Positions 53,613 through 62,623 of a stretch of DNA of 64,000 bases are shown one piece after another; within the stretch, counting starts at the first letter, position 1; the number at the start of each line of letters is the position of its first letter. The translations under genes and the position numbers were made by a program. The stretch spans positions 1 through 64,000 of the forward strand of contig NZ_RJRZ01000004.1 in the NCBI RefSeq assembly GCF_003993775.1, in the 5' to 3' direction. The notes under the pieces were generated by a model. The model was not told the DNA's origin, did no database searches, and was given only the letters and a program-made list of their open reading frames with translations. Origin of the DNA: Frigidibacter oleivorans (GTDB lineage: Bacteria; Pseudomonadota; Alphaproteobacteria; Rhodobacterales; Rhodobacteraceae).

Positions 53613-54872
53613 ATGACGACGACCCGTTCCACCACCGAACCGCCCGCCGATATCCCGGCCGCCCCGGTCGCCGTCGCCCGGCGCGAGGACGCGATCGTGA
53701 CGCGCAATCCCAGCCAGGTGCCGGCCCGGCTGCGCCGCTACCTCGCGCTGCAGGACTTCGAGACCCGCGCCCTGAAACGCCTGCCCGCCTCCATCGCGGG
53801 CTATGTCGCGGGCGGGGTCGAAACCGACCAGAGCCTGCAGGCGAACCGCGCCGCCTTTCGCCGGCACGTGTTCCTGCCCCGGACGCTGCGCGACGTCTCG
53901 GGCCGCAGCCAGTCGCGCCAGCTGTTCGGCCAGACCCTACAGGTGCCCTTCGGCATCGCGCCGATGGGCTTCAGTGCGCTGGCCGCTTTCGATGGCGACG
54001 TGGCGCTGGCTCAGGGCGCCGCGCGCTGCGGCAGCGTCGCGATCTGCTCGGCCGCCTCGCTGACGCCGCTGGAACGGGTGGCGGCCGAGGGCGGCAGCAC
54101 CTGGTTTCAGGCCTACGTCCCGGGCGACAACCGCCGGATCGAGGCGCTGTTGCATCGCCTGCGTGCCGCGGGTTTCGACACGCTGGTGATCACCGCCGAC
54201 GCCCCTGTCGCCGCCAATCGCGAACACAACGCCCGCAACGGCTTCGACGCGCCCTTCCGCATCACGCCGCAACTCGTCTGGCAAGGCGTCACCCATCCGC
54301 GCTGGACGCTGGGGACACTGGGGCGCGAACTTTTCCGTCGCGGCATGCCCCATTTCGAGAACATGGAGGCCGTGCAGGGGCCGCCGCTGTTTTCACGCAC
54401 GCTGCAGCGTTCGACCATCGGCCGGGAACGGCTCGCCTGGGATCAGGTGCGTCTGGCCCGCCGCCTGTGGCCGGGCCGGCTGGTCGTGAAGGGGCTGCTC
54501 GCGCCGCAGGATGCGGCCATCGCGGCCGATTGCGGCTGCGACGGGATCATCGTGTCCAACCATGGCGGGCGACAGCTCGACGGCGCGATCGCACCGCTCG
54601 ACGCCCTGCCGGCGATCCTGCGGGTCAAGGCTGGCATGACGGTGATGATGGATGGCGGGATCCGGCGCGGCACCGACGTGCTGAAGGCGCTCGCACTGGG
54701 GGCGGACTTCGTCTTCCTGGGCCGCCCGTTTCTCTATGCTGCCGTGATGGAGGGGGCCGAGGGCGTGGCCCATGCCATGTCCCTGCTGCGGGACGAGGTC
54801 GACCGCGGTCTGGCATTCCTCGGGCTCGGATCGCTGGACGACCTGTCGGCCGAGCATATTCATGCGGCCTGA
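53613..54872 (+). CDS. FMN-dependent alpha-hydroxy-acid oxidase/dehydrogenase (LldD family)
   Basis: 419 aa. TIM-barrel flavoenzyme oxidising L-2-hydroxy acids (lactate, glycolate, mandelate) to keto acids. VPFGIAPMGFSALAAFDGDV, QAYVPGDNRRIEALLHRLRA, LVITADAPVAANREHNARNG, VKGLLAPQDA, the catalytic SNHGGRQLDGAIAPLDALP and DGGIRRGTDVLKALALGAD are intact. A 40-residue N-terminal extension precedes the fold. It could hand electrons to the respiratory chain or oxygen. Operon with the 6PGDH-like gene; converges on gntR. Confidence 0.92.
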   Translation: MTTTRSTTEPPADIPAAPVAVARREDAIVTRNPSQVPARLRRYLALQDFETRALKRLPASIAGYVAGGVETDQSLQANRAAFRRHVFLPRTLRDVSGRSQSRQLFGQTLQVPFGIAPMGFSALAAFDGDVALAQGAARCGSVAICSAASLTPLERVAAEGGSTWFQAYVPGDNRRIEALLHRLRAAGFDTLVITADAPVAANREHNARNGFDAPFRITPQLVWQGVTHPRWTLGTLGRELFRRGMPHFENMEAVQGPPLFSRTLQRSTIGRERLAWDQVRLARRLWPGRLVVKGLLAPQDAAIAADCGCDGIIVSNHGGRQLDGAIAPLDALPAILRVKAGMTVMMDGGIRRGTDVLKALALGADFVFLGRPFLYAAVMEGAEGVAHAMSLLRDEVDRGLAFLGLGSLDDLSAEHIHAA

Positions 54873-54900
54873 GCTGCCCTTCCCGGCGCCCGAGCGCGGC

Positions 54901-55581
54901 TCAGCCGGCGGCGGCGCCCTGCGGCCGGTCGCGGCGCAGCGGCTCGCCGTCATTGCGCAGGAACCGCTCCATCGCCGCGCCCAGGTGGCAGGCGATCACC
55001 GCGCGTGCCCAGGGCCCGTTGCCAAGCCGGATCGCCTTCGTCAGTTCGCGGTGGTGGTGAAGGCTCTCGGCGATATCGTCGTCATTGTAGATGTAGAACC
55101 CGCCCATGACCATCTGCACGTCCAGCAGATGCCGGCCCGAAATCCGCAGGTAGGGGCTGCCCGAGCCGTCATACAGCATCTCGTGGATCACCCGGTTGCC
55201 CTCGCCCAGCACGTCCAGCCAGCCGCTGCGCTGGCTGGCGAAGGCCTCTTCCATGGCGGTGCAGGTCGCCTCGAGCGTCGCGATCTGTTCGGGCGTGGCA
55301 TGGGTGGCGCAGAGGAAGGCCCCGTGCCCCTCGAGCAGGATCCGGATGGCGAAGATCTCGCTCACGTCCTCCTTGCGCCACTGGGTGACGATCGCGCCCC
55401 GCTTCTGGCCGGGGCTGAGCAGCCCCTCGGCGATCAGCCGGGTCAGGGCCGCCCGCACCGGTGTGCGGCTGACGCCCATCTCTGCGGCGATGGCCTCTTC
55501 CTTGAGGTGCATCCCCGGGTCGTAGACGCCCGAGGCCAGCTTGCGCCGAAGGAAGGTGTAGACGGTTTCGGTAACGTTCAT
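54901..55581 (-). CDS. GntR-family regulator, FCD subgroup (second)
   Basis: 226 aa. HTH near residues 5-70 (MHLKEEAIAAEMGVSRTPVR then AALTRLIAEGLL) and an FCD domain with IFAIRILLEGHGAFL, NRVIHEMLYDGSGSPYL and HHHRELTKAIRLGN. ATG 55581 starts the conserved DNA-binding domain; longer in-frame starts add unrelated residues. Divergent from the D-2-hydroxyacid dehydrogenase and convergent with the oxidase, so it probably governs the hydroxy-acid module on both sides. Confidence 0.88.
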   Translation of the reverse strand: MNVTETVYTFLRRKLASGVYDPGMHLKEEAIAAEMGVSRTPVRAALTRLIAEGLLSPGQKRGAIVTQWRKEDVSEIFAIRILLEGHGAFLCATHATPEQIATLEATCTAMEEAFASQRSGWLDVLGEGNRVIHEMLYDGSGSPYLRISGRHLLDVQMVMGGFYIYNDDDIAESLHHHRELTKAIRLGNGPWARAVIACHLGAAMERFLRNDGEPLRRDRPQGAAAG

Positions 55582-55747
55582 CTTCGCCCGCCGGGGACAG
55601 GTTTGAGATCTGTTCCTTACCGTCATCCGCCCGCGGTGCCAATCGCGGGGCGGCCTTTTGTCCCGACATCGGCGCGGCGCGGGCGAGGATCGGGGACCCG
55701 CCCTGCCCCCGCACCGCAACCCGCCCGACACAGCCACCGGTGAGGCC

Positions 55748-56719
55748 ATGCCGCATATCCATATCTCCAGCCCCATCCATCCGGCCGTAGTCGAGGCCGC
55801 CCGCGCCAGGGCCGAGGTCAGCCTCGCCTATGGTCCCGGCGCCGTGCCTCTCGATGCCGTGGCGGGCCGGGTCGATGCGGTGCTGCTGCGGTCCGGCGCC
55901 TTCACGGACGAGATGATGGCGGGGTGCCCGCGCCTGCGCATCATCGCGCGGCACGGGGTCGGCACCGACACGGTCGACAGCCCCGCCGCGGCCCGGCGCG
56001 GCATCTGGGTGACGAACACGCCGGGCGGCAACAGCCGCGCCGTGGCCGAACATGTCTTCGCGCTGACCCTCGCGCTCGGCCGCAGGCTGACCATCGCCTC
56101 GGACGAGACCCGGCGCGGTCGCTGGGCCGAGGACCGCGCGGCCCTGAACGGGATCGAGCTGGAGGGGCGGACGCTCGGATTGCTGGGCATGGGCAATATC
56201 GGTGCAATCGTGGCCGATATCGGCCGCGCGCTCGGGATGACGGTGATCGTTGCGGACCCGGCGCTCGACCAAGCGCTGCCCCATGTCGTCCCGCTGGACG
56301 AGCTGCTGGCGCGCGCCGATGTGCTGAGCCTGCATGTGCCGCTGCTGCCCGCCACGCATCACATCATCGACGCGGCGGCGCTGGTCCGGATGAAACCCGG
56401 CGCGATCCTGATCAATACCGGCCGCGGCGGCCTTGTCGACGAGACGGCCCTGGCCGCGGCGCTGCGGGCGGGCCATCTCGGCGGTGCCGGGCTCGACGTT
56501 CTCGAGGCCGAGATCGCCGACATGGTCGCGCCGATGCCGCATAACCGCCTGCCCATCGCAGAGCTGCCGAACCTGATCGTCACGCCGCATGTGGCCGGCC
56601 AGACCGACGAGGCGCTGATGAAGGTCGGGATGACGGCGCTGGCCGAGATCGCCGCCGTGCTCGCGGGCGGGCGCCCCACACATCCCGTCAACGCGCCGGC
56701 CACCCCGTTCCAGCCCTGA
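55748..56719 (+). CDS. D-2-hydroxyacid dehydrogenase
   Basis: 323 aa. NAD-binding LGLLGMGNIGAIVADIGRALG near residues 145-165; ARHGVGTDTVD in the substrate domain; catalytic Arg in LINTGRGGLVDE, Glu in the LEAEI segment, and His in VTPHVAGQTDEA. This group includes phosphoglycerate, (S)-sulfolactate and other hydroxy-acid dehydrogenases. ATG 55748 begins the conserved MPHIHIS; an open frame extends upstream into the promoter region. 30 bases precede the RraA-like gene, so they are one operon. Confidence 0.9.
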   Translation: MPHIHISSPIHPAVVEAARARAEVSLAYGPGAVPLDAVAGRVDAVLLRSGAFTDEMMAGCPRLRIIARHGVGTDTVDSPAAARRGIWVTNTPGGNSRAVAEHVFALTLALGRRLTIASDETRRGRWAEDRAALNGIELEGRTLGLLGMGNIGAIVADIGRALGMTVIVADPALDQALPHVVPLDELLARADVLSLHVPLLPATHHIIDAAALVRMKPGAILINTGRGGLVDETALAAALRAGHLGGAGLDVLEAEIADMVAPMPHNRLPIAELPNLIVTPHVAGQTDEALMKVGMTALAEIAAVLAGGRPTHPVNAPATPFQP

Positions 56720-56749
56720 CCCAGCCCTGACCCACCGGAGGAGACCACT

Positions 56750-57376
56750 GTGACCTATACCCCCAATTCCGCGGAAGAAACCGCGCTGTTCGACCGGTTT
56801 CGCAAGACCGCGACCGCGCTGATCAGCGACAACCTCGACCGCCTGCCGGGCGCGGTCGGGCTCCGGCCCTTCCACGGCGGGACGGAGCTGATGGTGGGCC
56901 GGGCGCTGACCGTCAAGGTCGCGGCGGGCGACAACCAGACGATCCACCGGGCCCTCGAACAGATCACGCCCGGAGACGTGATCGTCGTCGATGGCGACGG
57001 CGACACCTCGCGCGCCCTGATCGGCGGGATCATGGTGGCCATCGCCAGGTCGCGCGGGGCCGCCGGCTTTGTGCTGAACGGTGCCGTGCGCGACACAGCC
57101 GAGATCGGCGCGGATACCTTCCCCGTCTTCGCCAGGGCGGCGATCCATCGCGGCCCCTACAAGAACGGCCCCGGGCGGATCAACGTCCCGGTGGCGCTGC
57201 ATGGCATGGTGGTGGCACCGGGCGACATCGTCGTCGGCGACAGCGACGGCGTGGTCGCCTTCGCACCGGCCGAGGCCGGGGCGCTGATCGAGGCGACAGA
57301 GGCGCAGGCCCGCAAGGAACAGGCGATCATGGACGAGATCGCGGCCGGCACCTACACGGGCGCCTACGCCAGATGA
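56750..57376 (+). CDS. RraA/HMG-CHA aldolase-family protein
   Basis: 208 aa. The RraA-like fold includes 4-hydroxy-4-methyl-2-oxoglutarate/4-carboxy-4-hydroxy-2-oxoadipate aldolases and oxaloacetate decarboxylases. The signature GGIMVAIARSRGAAGFVLNG then AVRDTAEI carries the metal-binding Arg-Asp pair; the usual 'DG' before it is 'NG' here. GTG start with GGAGGAGA site. Next to a 2-hydroxyacid dehydrogenase and alpha-hydroxy-acid oxidase, it likely cleaves a 4-hydroxy-2-oxo acid or decarboxylates a keto acid. It is not expected to be an RNase E regulator here. Confidence 0.88.
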   Translation: MTYTPNSAEETALFDRFRKTATALISDNLDRLPGAVGLRPFHGGTELMVGRALTVKVAAGDNQTIHRALEQITPGDVIVVDGDGDTSRALIGGIMVAIARSRGAAGFVLNGAVRDTAEIGADTFPVFARAAIHRGPYKNGPGRINVPVALHGMVVAPGDIVVGDSDGVVAFAPAEAGALIEATEAQARKEQAIMDEIAAGTYTGAYAR

Positions 57377-57387
57377 TCGCGGCGGAC

Positions 57388-57414
57388 GCCCCGCGACGGC
57401 AGCGAAAGCGGGGC
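57388..57414 (+). terminator. Hairpin after the RraA-like gene
   Basis: GCCCCGC (57388-57394) and GCGGGGC (57408-57414) are perfect complements with a 13-base loop, 11 bases after the stop. No T-run follows. The rest of the gap to 57644 holds an AT-rich patch (57419-57450) and a CCTCC/GGAGG dyad near 57455, without a gene. Confidence 0.35.
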
Positions 57415-57644
57415 TCCGATAAAATGAATGACAAATATGGCTCATTGACTTAACCTCCTCCCCGGAGGGTGCTTCCGACGACAGACCGGCGTCCGCTCGC
57501 CGCCGCCAGCCCGCTGGCGGCCACCGGCGACGCCTTGCCGCCGCCCCGGCACCGGCCAGTCCCGCCGCGCCATGCGCGACGGGAGCGGTGAGATCCTGTC
57601 CGGCAAGGCCCTTCACCCTGCCACAAATCCGACGGAGGAGACGG

Positions 57645-58490
57645 ATGAGACAGATGCTGACCGCGCTTGGGTTATCCCTCGCCATATGTTCCGGACCGCT
57701 GCTGGCCCAGGAGGTTGCAGAGCGTACGGTGACGAACGGCGATGCCACCATCGCCTATTCCCTGCGCGGCGAAGGGCCGCTGGTGGTGATCATCGCCTCG
57801 ACGGGCCGTTCGGCGGGGGAACTCGCGCCGGTGGCCGACCGGCTGGCGGAACGCGGCTATTCCGTCGCCCTGCCCGAGCCGCGCGGCATCGGCGGTAGCG
57901 TGGGTCCGATGGAAGGCGTGAGCTTCCATGACTTCGGCAACGACTTCGCCGAGGTGATCCGCGCCGAGGGGGGCCGGGCCATCGTCGTCGGCCATGCCTA
58001 CGGCCAGTGGATCGCCAAGACCATCGCCTCGGATCACCCCGAGATGACCGACGGCATCGTGTTGCTGGCGGGCGGCGCGAAGTCCTGGCCGAAAGAGCTG
58101 TCGGATGCGATCACCACGATCAACGACCCTGCCTCGAGCCGTGAGGAAAAGCTGGCCGGCCTGAAGCTGGCCTTCTTCACCGAGGAGAACGACCCCGAGC
58201 CCTGGCTCGAGGGCTGGCATCAGGACGTGACGGTCAGCCAGCGCGCGGCGCGGAAGGCCACCGATCAGGCCGACTGGTGGGCCGGCGGCACCGCGCCGAT
58301 CCTCGACCTTCAGGCGGGATCAGACCCGTTCCGGCCGGAATCCTCGCGCATGGAGGTGAAGGACGAGTTCGGCGACCGGGTCACCGTGAAGGTCATCGAC
58401 GGCGCCAGCCATGCGCTGCCGGCGGCAAAGCCGGTGGAGACCGCCGACGCGATCGCCGACTGGGCCGACGCGCTTCTCGGCCGGAACTGA
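57645..58490 (+). CDS. Exported alpha/beta-hydrolase-fold protein lacking the nucleophile serine
   Basis: 281 aa. Signal peptide to about residue 21 (MLTALGLSLAICSGPLLA-QE). The alpha/beta-hydrolase core follows, with oxyanion area VVIIASTGRSAGE and the elbow VVGHAYGQWIAK, where the usual GHSxG is GHAYG: Ala118 stands in place of the catalytic Ser. An Asp (LQAGSDPF) and His (IDGASHALP) remain at the expected acid and histidine positions. A GHAxGN-type elbow is known from other family members. ATG 57645 follows GGAGGAGACGG. Possibly a binding protein, a lyase or a non-serine hydrolase. Monocistronic. Confidence 0.85.
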   Translation: MRQMLTALGLSLAICSGPLLAQEVAERTVTNGDATIAYSLRGEGPLVVIIASTGRSAGELAPVADRLAERGYSVALPEPRGIGGSVGPMEGVSFHDFGNDFAEVIRAEGGRAIVVGHAYGQWIAKTIASDHPEMTDGIVLLAGGAKSWPKELSDAITTINDPASSREEKLAGLKLAFFTEENDPEPWLEGWHQDVTVSQRAARKATDQADWWAGGTAPILDLQAGSDPFRPESSRMEVKDEFGDRVTVKVIDGASHALPAAKPVETADAIADWADALLGRN

Positions 58491-58500
58491 CCCGTCCGCC

Positions 58501-58527
58501 GGGGCAGCCCGCCTTGGGGGCTGCCCC
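58501..58527. terminator. Bidirectional terminator between the hydrolase and maoC
   Basis: GGGGCAGCC (58501-58509) and GGCTGCCCC (58519-58527) form a perfect nine-base-pair stem with a nine-base loop followed by TTCCC, in the 50-base gap of two convergent genes. Confidence 0.55.
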
Positions 58528-58540
58528 TTCCCGCCCCGGC

Positions 58541-59002
58541 TCAGCCGGCGGGATGCAGAAGCAGCAGGCCCTCAGCGACCAGGGCCGGGCGCTCCTGCCC
58601 CTCGATCTCGAAGGTCGAGGTGAGCGCCACCTGCGTCGCCCCGCCGCGCGGCACCGCGGACACCAGCCGCTGGCGCAGCCGCACGCGCGCGCCCACCGGC
58701 ACCGGCGCGGTGAAGCGCACCTTCTCATAGCCATAGCTCAACCCGGCCCCGCGCCGCGCGATGCGGAACAGCCCCCGTTGCAGCCGCGGCACCAGCGACA
58801 GCAGGTAGAGCCCGTGCGCGATCGTGCGCCCGCCCGGCGCCTCGCGCGCCGCACGCGCGGTATCGACATGGATCCAGTGATCGTCCCCCGTCAGCTCGGC
58901 AAAGGCGTCGATCCGGGCCTGCGCGATCTCGAACCAGTCCGTCGCGCCCAGATCCCGGCCCGCATGCGCCGCAAGATCCGCAGGCGTGGTCACTTCCAGC
59001 AT
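58541..59002 (-). CDS. MaoC-family (R)-specific enoyl-CoA hydratase/dehydratase
   Basis: 153 aa single hot-dog domain. The hydratase-2 motif reads FAELTGDDHWIHVD: the catalytic Asp and His are present while the usual Asn-Pro is His-Trp, a variant seen in many MaoC proteins. IAHGLYLLSLVP and YGYEKVRFTAPVPVGARVR complete the fold. ATG 59002 (MLEVTTPADL) with GGGGAGGATGAC upstream is preferred over an ATG 21 codons upstream. Divergent from the CoA-transferase operon, whose acyl-CoA products it may hydrate. Confidence 0.9.
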   Translation of the reverse strand: MLEVTTPADLAAHAGRDLGATDWFEIAQARIDAFAELTGDDHWIHVDTARAAREAPGGRTIAHGLYLLSLVPRLQRGLFRIARRGAGLSYGYEKVRFTAPVPVGARVRLRQRLVSAVPRGGATQVALTSTFEIEGQERPALVAEGLLLLHPAG

Positions 59003-59049
59003 GTCATCCTCCCCTCGCCCGCGTCGGCAGACAACGCACCGGCAGATCA

Positions 59050-59083
59050 AAGCATAAAAAATCATATTTACGACTTTTTACTT
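59050..59083. promoter_or_regulatory. AT-rich divergent promoter with imperfect dyad
   Basis: AAGCATAAAAAATC and GACTTTTTACTT (within 59050-59083) form an imperfect inverted repeat around ATATTTAC in the gap between maoC and the CoA-transferase start. It is the only AT-rich stretch there, so it is the likely promoter and possible operator of both units. Confidence 0.3.
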
Positions 59084-59140
59084 GCGCAACCCGCCGCAGT
59101 GGAGAATCCTGCGACGGGGTTCGCGACGAGGGAGGCGTTG

Positions 59141-60364
59141 ATGACCGGGTGTCTCGGCCATTTGAAGGTACTGGATTTCAGCCGGGTGTTCGCCGGCCCC
59201 TGGGCCGCGCAGCTGCTGGCGGATTTCGGCGCCGAGGTGGTGAAGGTCGAGCATGTGAAGGGCGGCGACGATGTGCGGCGCATGGGCGTCCCGCATCTGG
59301 GCGCGGATGGCGCGCCCACCGGCGAGACGTCGTCCTTCCTGTCGATGAACCGCGGCAAGCGCTCGGTTGCGATGGATCTGGCCACGCCCGAGGGGCAGGC
59401 GCTCGCGCGGCGGCTGATCGAGGGCGCGGATGTGCTGATCGAGAATTTCAAGACCGGCACGCTGGCGCGCTTCGGCCTCGATCCGCAGGAGGTCGCCAAG
59501 ATCAACCCGCGGCTGGTCTATTGCTCGATCACCGGCTTCGGCCAGACCGGGCCGATGGCGCATCTGCCGGGCTACGACCCGATCTTCCAGGCGATGAGCG
59601 GGCTTCTGAGCATCACCGGCATCCCCGAGGGCCAGCCCGGCGCCGGCCCCGCGCTGATCGGCTATTCGATCTCGGACATCACCGCCGGCCAATATGCCGT
59701 GGCCGCGATCCTGGCCGCCATCGCCCATCGCGACGCGACCTCGGGCGAAGGACAGTTCATCGACATCGCGCTGCTCGACACCCAGATCCATGCGGCCTCG
59801 CACATGGCGATGAACTACCTGTCCTCGGGCAAGCTGCCCCGCCGCAACGGCACCGCCTCGCAGATCACCTGCCCGTGGCAGGCCTTCGACTGCGCCGACC
59901 GCCCGATCATGATCGCCATCGGCAACGACGCGCAGTTCCGCCGGTTCGCCGCCTATCTCGGGCTGCCGGAGCTGGCCGACGATCCGCGCTTCGCCACCAA
60001 CCTCGCCCGCGTGCAGAACTCCGAGGTTCTGGTGCCGATCCTGGCGGCGGAACTGATCCGGCGCGACGCCGACACCTGCTATGGCGAACTCGAGGCGATC
60101 GGGATCCCCGCGGGGCCGCTCAATTCCTTCGAGGATACCTTCCGAATGCCGCAGGTGGTGGAGCGCGCGCTGCTGCGCGACCTCGACCATCCGAGCGCCG
60201 GCAAGGTCCGCTATATCGCCAATCCGGTCCGCTTCTCGGGCGCAGAGATGCCGCCGCCGCGCCATCCGCCGCTGTTCGGCGAACATACCGACGAGGTGCT
60301 GGGCGAGCTGGGCCTCGCCCCCGACGAGATCGACCGGCTGAGAGCCGCCGGCGTGGTGCGATAG
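59141..60364 (+). CDS. Class III (CaiB/BaiF) CoA-transferase
   Basis: 407 aa. Transfers CoA between carboxylic acids. Motifs: LDFSRVFAGPWAAQLLADFG, GAEVVKVEH, FLSMNRGKRSVAMDL, ENFKTGTLARFGL, GYDPIFQAMSGLLSITG and GYSISDITAGQYA with the probable catalytic Asp179. Matches the CaiB/BaiF/FRC fold; ATG 59141 follows GGGAGGCGTTG. First gene of an operon with two acyl-CoA dehydrogenases, so it most likely activates the carboxylic acid that these enzymes desaturate. Confidence 0.93.
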   Translation: MTGCLGHLKVLDFSRVFAGPWAAQLLADFGAEVVKVEHVKGGDDVRRMGVPHLGADGAPTGETSSFLSMNRGKRSVAMDLATPEGQALARRLIEGADVLIENFKTGTLARFGLDPQEVAKINPRLVYCSITGFGQTGPMAHLPGYDPIFQAMSGLLSITGIPEGQPGAGPALIGYSISDITAGQYAVAAILAAIAHRDATSGEGQFIDIALLDTQIHAASHMAMNYLSSGKLPRRNGTASQITCPWQAFDCADRPIMIAIGNDAQFRRFAAYLGLPELADDPRFATNLARVQNSEVLVPILAAELIRRDADTCYGELEAIGIPAGPLNSFEDTFRMPQVVERALLRDLDHPSAGKVRYIANPVRFSGAEMPPPRHPPLFGEHTDEVLGELGLAPDEIDRLRAAGVVR

Positions 60365-60373
60365 GAGGCGCGG

Positions 60374-61438
60374 ATGGACGGTGCGATGCAGGAGGACTGG
60401 GTCGAGAACGCCCGGATGATCGTGGACAGCGCCCGGGCCATCGTCCCGGCCGACGGTTCGCTCGACCGGGTGCGGCGCCTTCGGGCCAAGGGCGCCGGCT
60501 TCGAGCGCGACGTGATGGCACAGGCCGGCGCACTGGGCCTGTTCCTGATGCGGGTGGGCGAGGAGGCGGGCGGGCTGGGCCTCGGCCTGCGCGAGACCTG
60601 CGAACTGGCGCGGGTGCTGGGCGGCGGGCTGGTGCCCGAACCGATCCTCTCGACGATCCTGGCCGGGCGGCTGCTGCAGGGCGCGCTGCCCGAAACCGTC
60701 GCGGCCGGCGAGGCCGTGATGCTGACCGCCTGGCAGGATGCGCCGCGCAGCCTCGACTGGCAGGGCGGCCTTGGCGGGGGGCGGCTGTCCGGCCGCAAGG
60801 TCGCGATACCCGGCGCCGAGGGGGCGGACCTTTTCGCGGTGACGACGGCGGCGGGCGTGGCCGTCGTTCCGGCCGATGCGCCCGGCCTCACGGTCACGGC
60901 GGAGCCCACGCTCGACGGGGGCCGGCTGGGGACCGTCGCCTTCGACGGGGTCGAGGCGGAGCTGCTGCCCTGCCCCGACATCGGCGCCGCGATCGGCGAG
61001 GCGGGCCTCGTGCATTGCGCCTATCTGCTGGGCCTGTCCGAACGTGCGCTGGCGATCACGCTCGACTATCTGCGGGTGCGCGAGCAGTTCGGCCGCCCGA
61101 TCGGCAGCTTCCAGGCGCTGCAGCACCGGGCGACCGAGATGAAGATCGAGGTCGAGCTGGCCCGCGCGGCGATCTTCGCCACCGCCCGGCGGCTCGACAC
61201 CGGCACGGGCGGCGACGCGGCGCGGCGCGGTATCGCCCGCTGCCGGCTGCGCGCGTCGTCGAGCACGATGCGCGTGGTGCGCGAGGCGATCCAGATGCAC
61301 GGCGCCATGGGCATCACCGACGAGGCCGATATCGGGCTGTTCGTCTGCAAGGCCATGGTCGAGACCGGCTTCTTCGGCGGGGCAGCGCTGCAACGCCGGA
61401 TCCTGTCCGACCTTCTCGACCAGGGGGACGCCGCATGA
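60374..61438 (+). CDS. Acyl-CoA dehydrogenase, subunit 1 of a likely pair
   Basis: 354 aa. ACAD fold with N-terminal helices (MAQAGALGLFLMRVGEEAGG near 45-64), an abridged middle beta domain (residues 118-185) that lacks the standard GxSEPxAGSD motif, and the C-terminal FGRPIGSFQALQHRATEMKI and REAIQMHGAMGITDEADI segments. This make-up is like the partner chains of heteromeric ACADs. It overlaps the next ACAD gene by four bases. FAD is the expected cofactor, electrons passing to ETF. Confidence 0.9.
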   Translation: MDGAMQEDWVENARMIVDSARAIVPADGSLDRVRRLRAKGAGFERDVMAQAGALGLFLMRVGEEAGGLGLGLRETCELARVLGGGLVPEPILSTILAGRLLQGALPETVAAGEAVMLTAWQDAPRSLDWQGGLGGGRLSGRKVAIPGAEGADLFAVTTAAGVAVVPADAPGLTVTAEPTLDGGRLGTVAFDGVEAELLPCPDIGAAIGEAGLVHCAYLLGLSERALAITLDYLRVREQFGRPIGSFQALQHRATEMKIEVELARAAIFATARRLDTGTGGDAARRGIARCRLRASSSTMRVVREAIQMHGAMGITDEADIGLFVCKAMVETGFFGGAALQRRILSDLLDQGDAA

Positions 61439-62586
61439 GCACCGACTACAATGCGATGAGCGACGCCGATTTCCGCGCCATGGTGCGGGCCTTCGTCGAG
61501 GCCGAGTATCCCGCCGACCTGCCCCGCTATGCGCTGCACCGGCTGCACTGGTCCGAGGTGAAGCCCTGGTACCTCAGGCTTTCGGCGCGGGGCTGGATCT
61601 GCCCGACCTGGCCCCGCGCCTATGGCGGCATGGAGCTGACCGCCGGCAAGCACCTGATCTACATCGACGAGATGGAGCGCCACGGCTGCGCGCGGGTCAA
61701 TGACATCGGCCCGGTCATGCTGGGCCCGCTGCTGATCAAGCATGGCACCGAGGCGCAGCGCGCCCGGTTCCTGCCCCGGATCCTGTCGGGCGAGGACATC
61801 TGGGCGCAGGGCTACAGCGAGCCGGGGGCGGGGTCCGACCTCGCCGCCGTGCGCTGCGAGGCGGTGCGCGACGGCGACGACTGGGTCATCACCGGCCAGA
61901 AGACCTGGACGACGCTGGGCATGGACGCGAACTGGATCTTCATCCTCGCGCGCACCGACAAGACGGTGAAGAAGCAGGCGGGGATCAGCTTCCTGCTGGT
62001 GCCGATGGATGCCCCCGGCGTCACCATCCGCCCGATCCTGAACCTGGAGCGCGACGCGGAATTCTGCGAGGTGTTCTTCGACGCGGTCCGGGTGCCGGCC
62101 GACCACATCGTCGGCGCCGTCAACGACGGCTGGACCATCGCGAAGGCGCTGCTCGGCCATGAGCGGGTATTCATCGGCGCGCCCCGGCTGTCCGCATCGG
62201 CGCTGGCGCGGCTGCGCCTTCAGGCTCGGGCGGGGGGCATCTGGCATGACCCCGCCTTCCGCGACCGCTACGTGACCCTTGCCTGCGAGGTCGAGGATCT
62301 GGCCGACCTTTTCGAGACCTATGTCGACGCGCTGCGCGACGGCCGCCCGATCGGGGCGGATGTCGCGATGCTGAAGATCTGCCAGAGCGAGCTGTACCAG
62401 CGCATCTCGGACCTCGGGCTGGAGATCGCGGCCGAGACGGCGGGCCTCGGCGAACCGCCCGACGGCGATATCCGCCTGCATGCCGCGGCCACCTGGCTTT
62501 CCGCGCGGCCGACGACCATCTTCGGCGGCTCGACCGAGGTGTTGCGCAACATGCTGGCGAAGGCGGTTCTGGACCTGCCCTCGTGA
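61435..62586 (+). CDS. Acyl-CoA dehydrogenase, subunit 2 of a likely pair
   Basis: 383 aa. Full ACAD with WAQGYSEPGAGSDLAAVRCEA, ITGQKTWTTLGMDANWIFIL, VFFDAVRVPADHIVGAVNDG and the C-terminal PTTIFGGSTEVLRNMLAKAV. ATG 61435 overlaps the previous stop (ATGA). It has the canonical FAD/substrate motif missing in the first chain, which supports an alpha2beta2 enzyme as in steroid side-chain and related ACAD pairs. The particular substrate is unknown. Confidence 0.92.
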   Translation: MSTDYNAMSDADFRAMVRAFVEAEYPADLPRYALHRLHWSEVKPWYLRLSARGWICPTWPRAYGGMELTAGKHLIYIDEMERHGCARVNDIGPVMLGPLLIKHGTEAQRARFLPRILSGEDIWAQGYSEPGAGSDLAAVRCEAVRDGDDWVITGQKTWTTLGMDANWIFILARTDKTVKKQAGISFLLVPMDAPGVTIRPILNLERDAEFCEVFFDAVRVPADHIVGAVNDGWTIAKALLGHERVFIGAPRLSASALARLRLQARAGGIWHDPAFRDRYVTLACEVEDLADLFETYVDALRDGRPIGADVAMLKICQSELYQRISDLGLEIAAETAGLGEPPDGDIRLHAAATWLSARPTTIFGGSTEVLRNMLAKAVLDLPS

Positions 62587-62623
62587 GATGGGCACAGACC
62601 GGCTAGCGGAAGGAAGGGACCTT

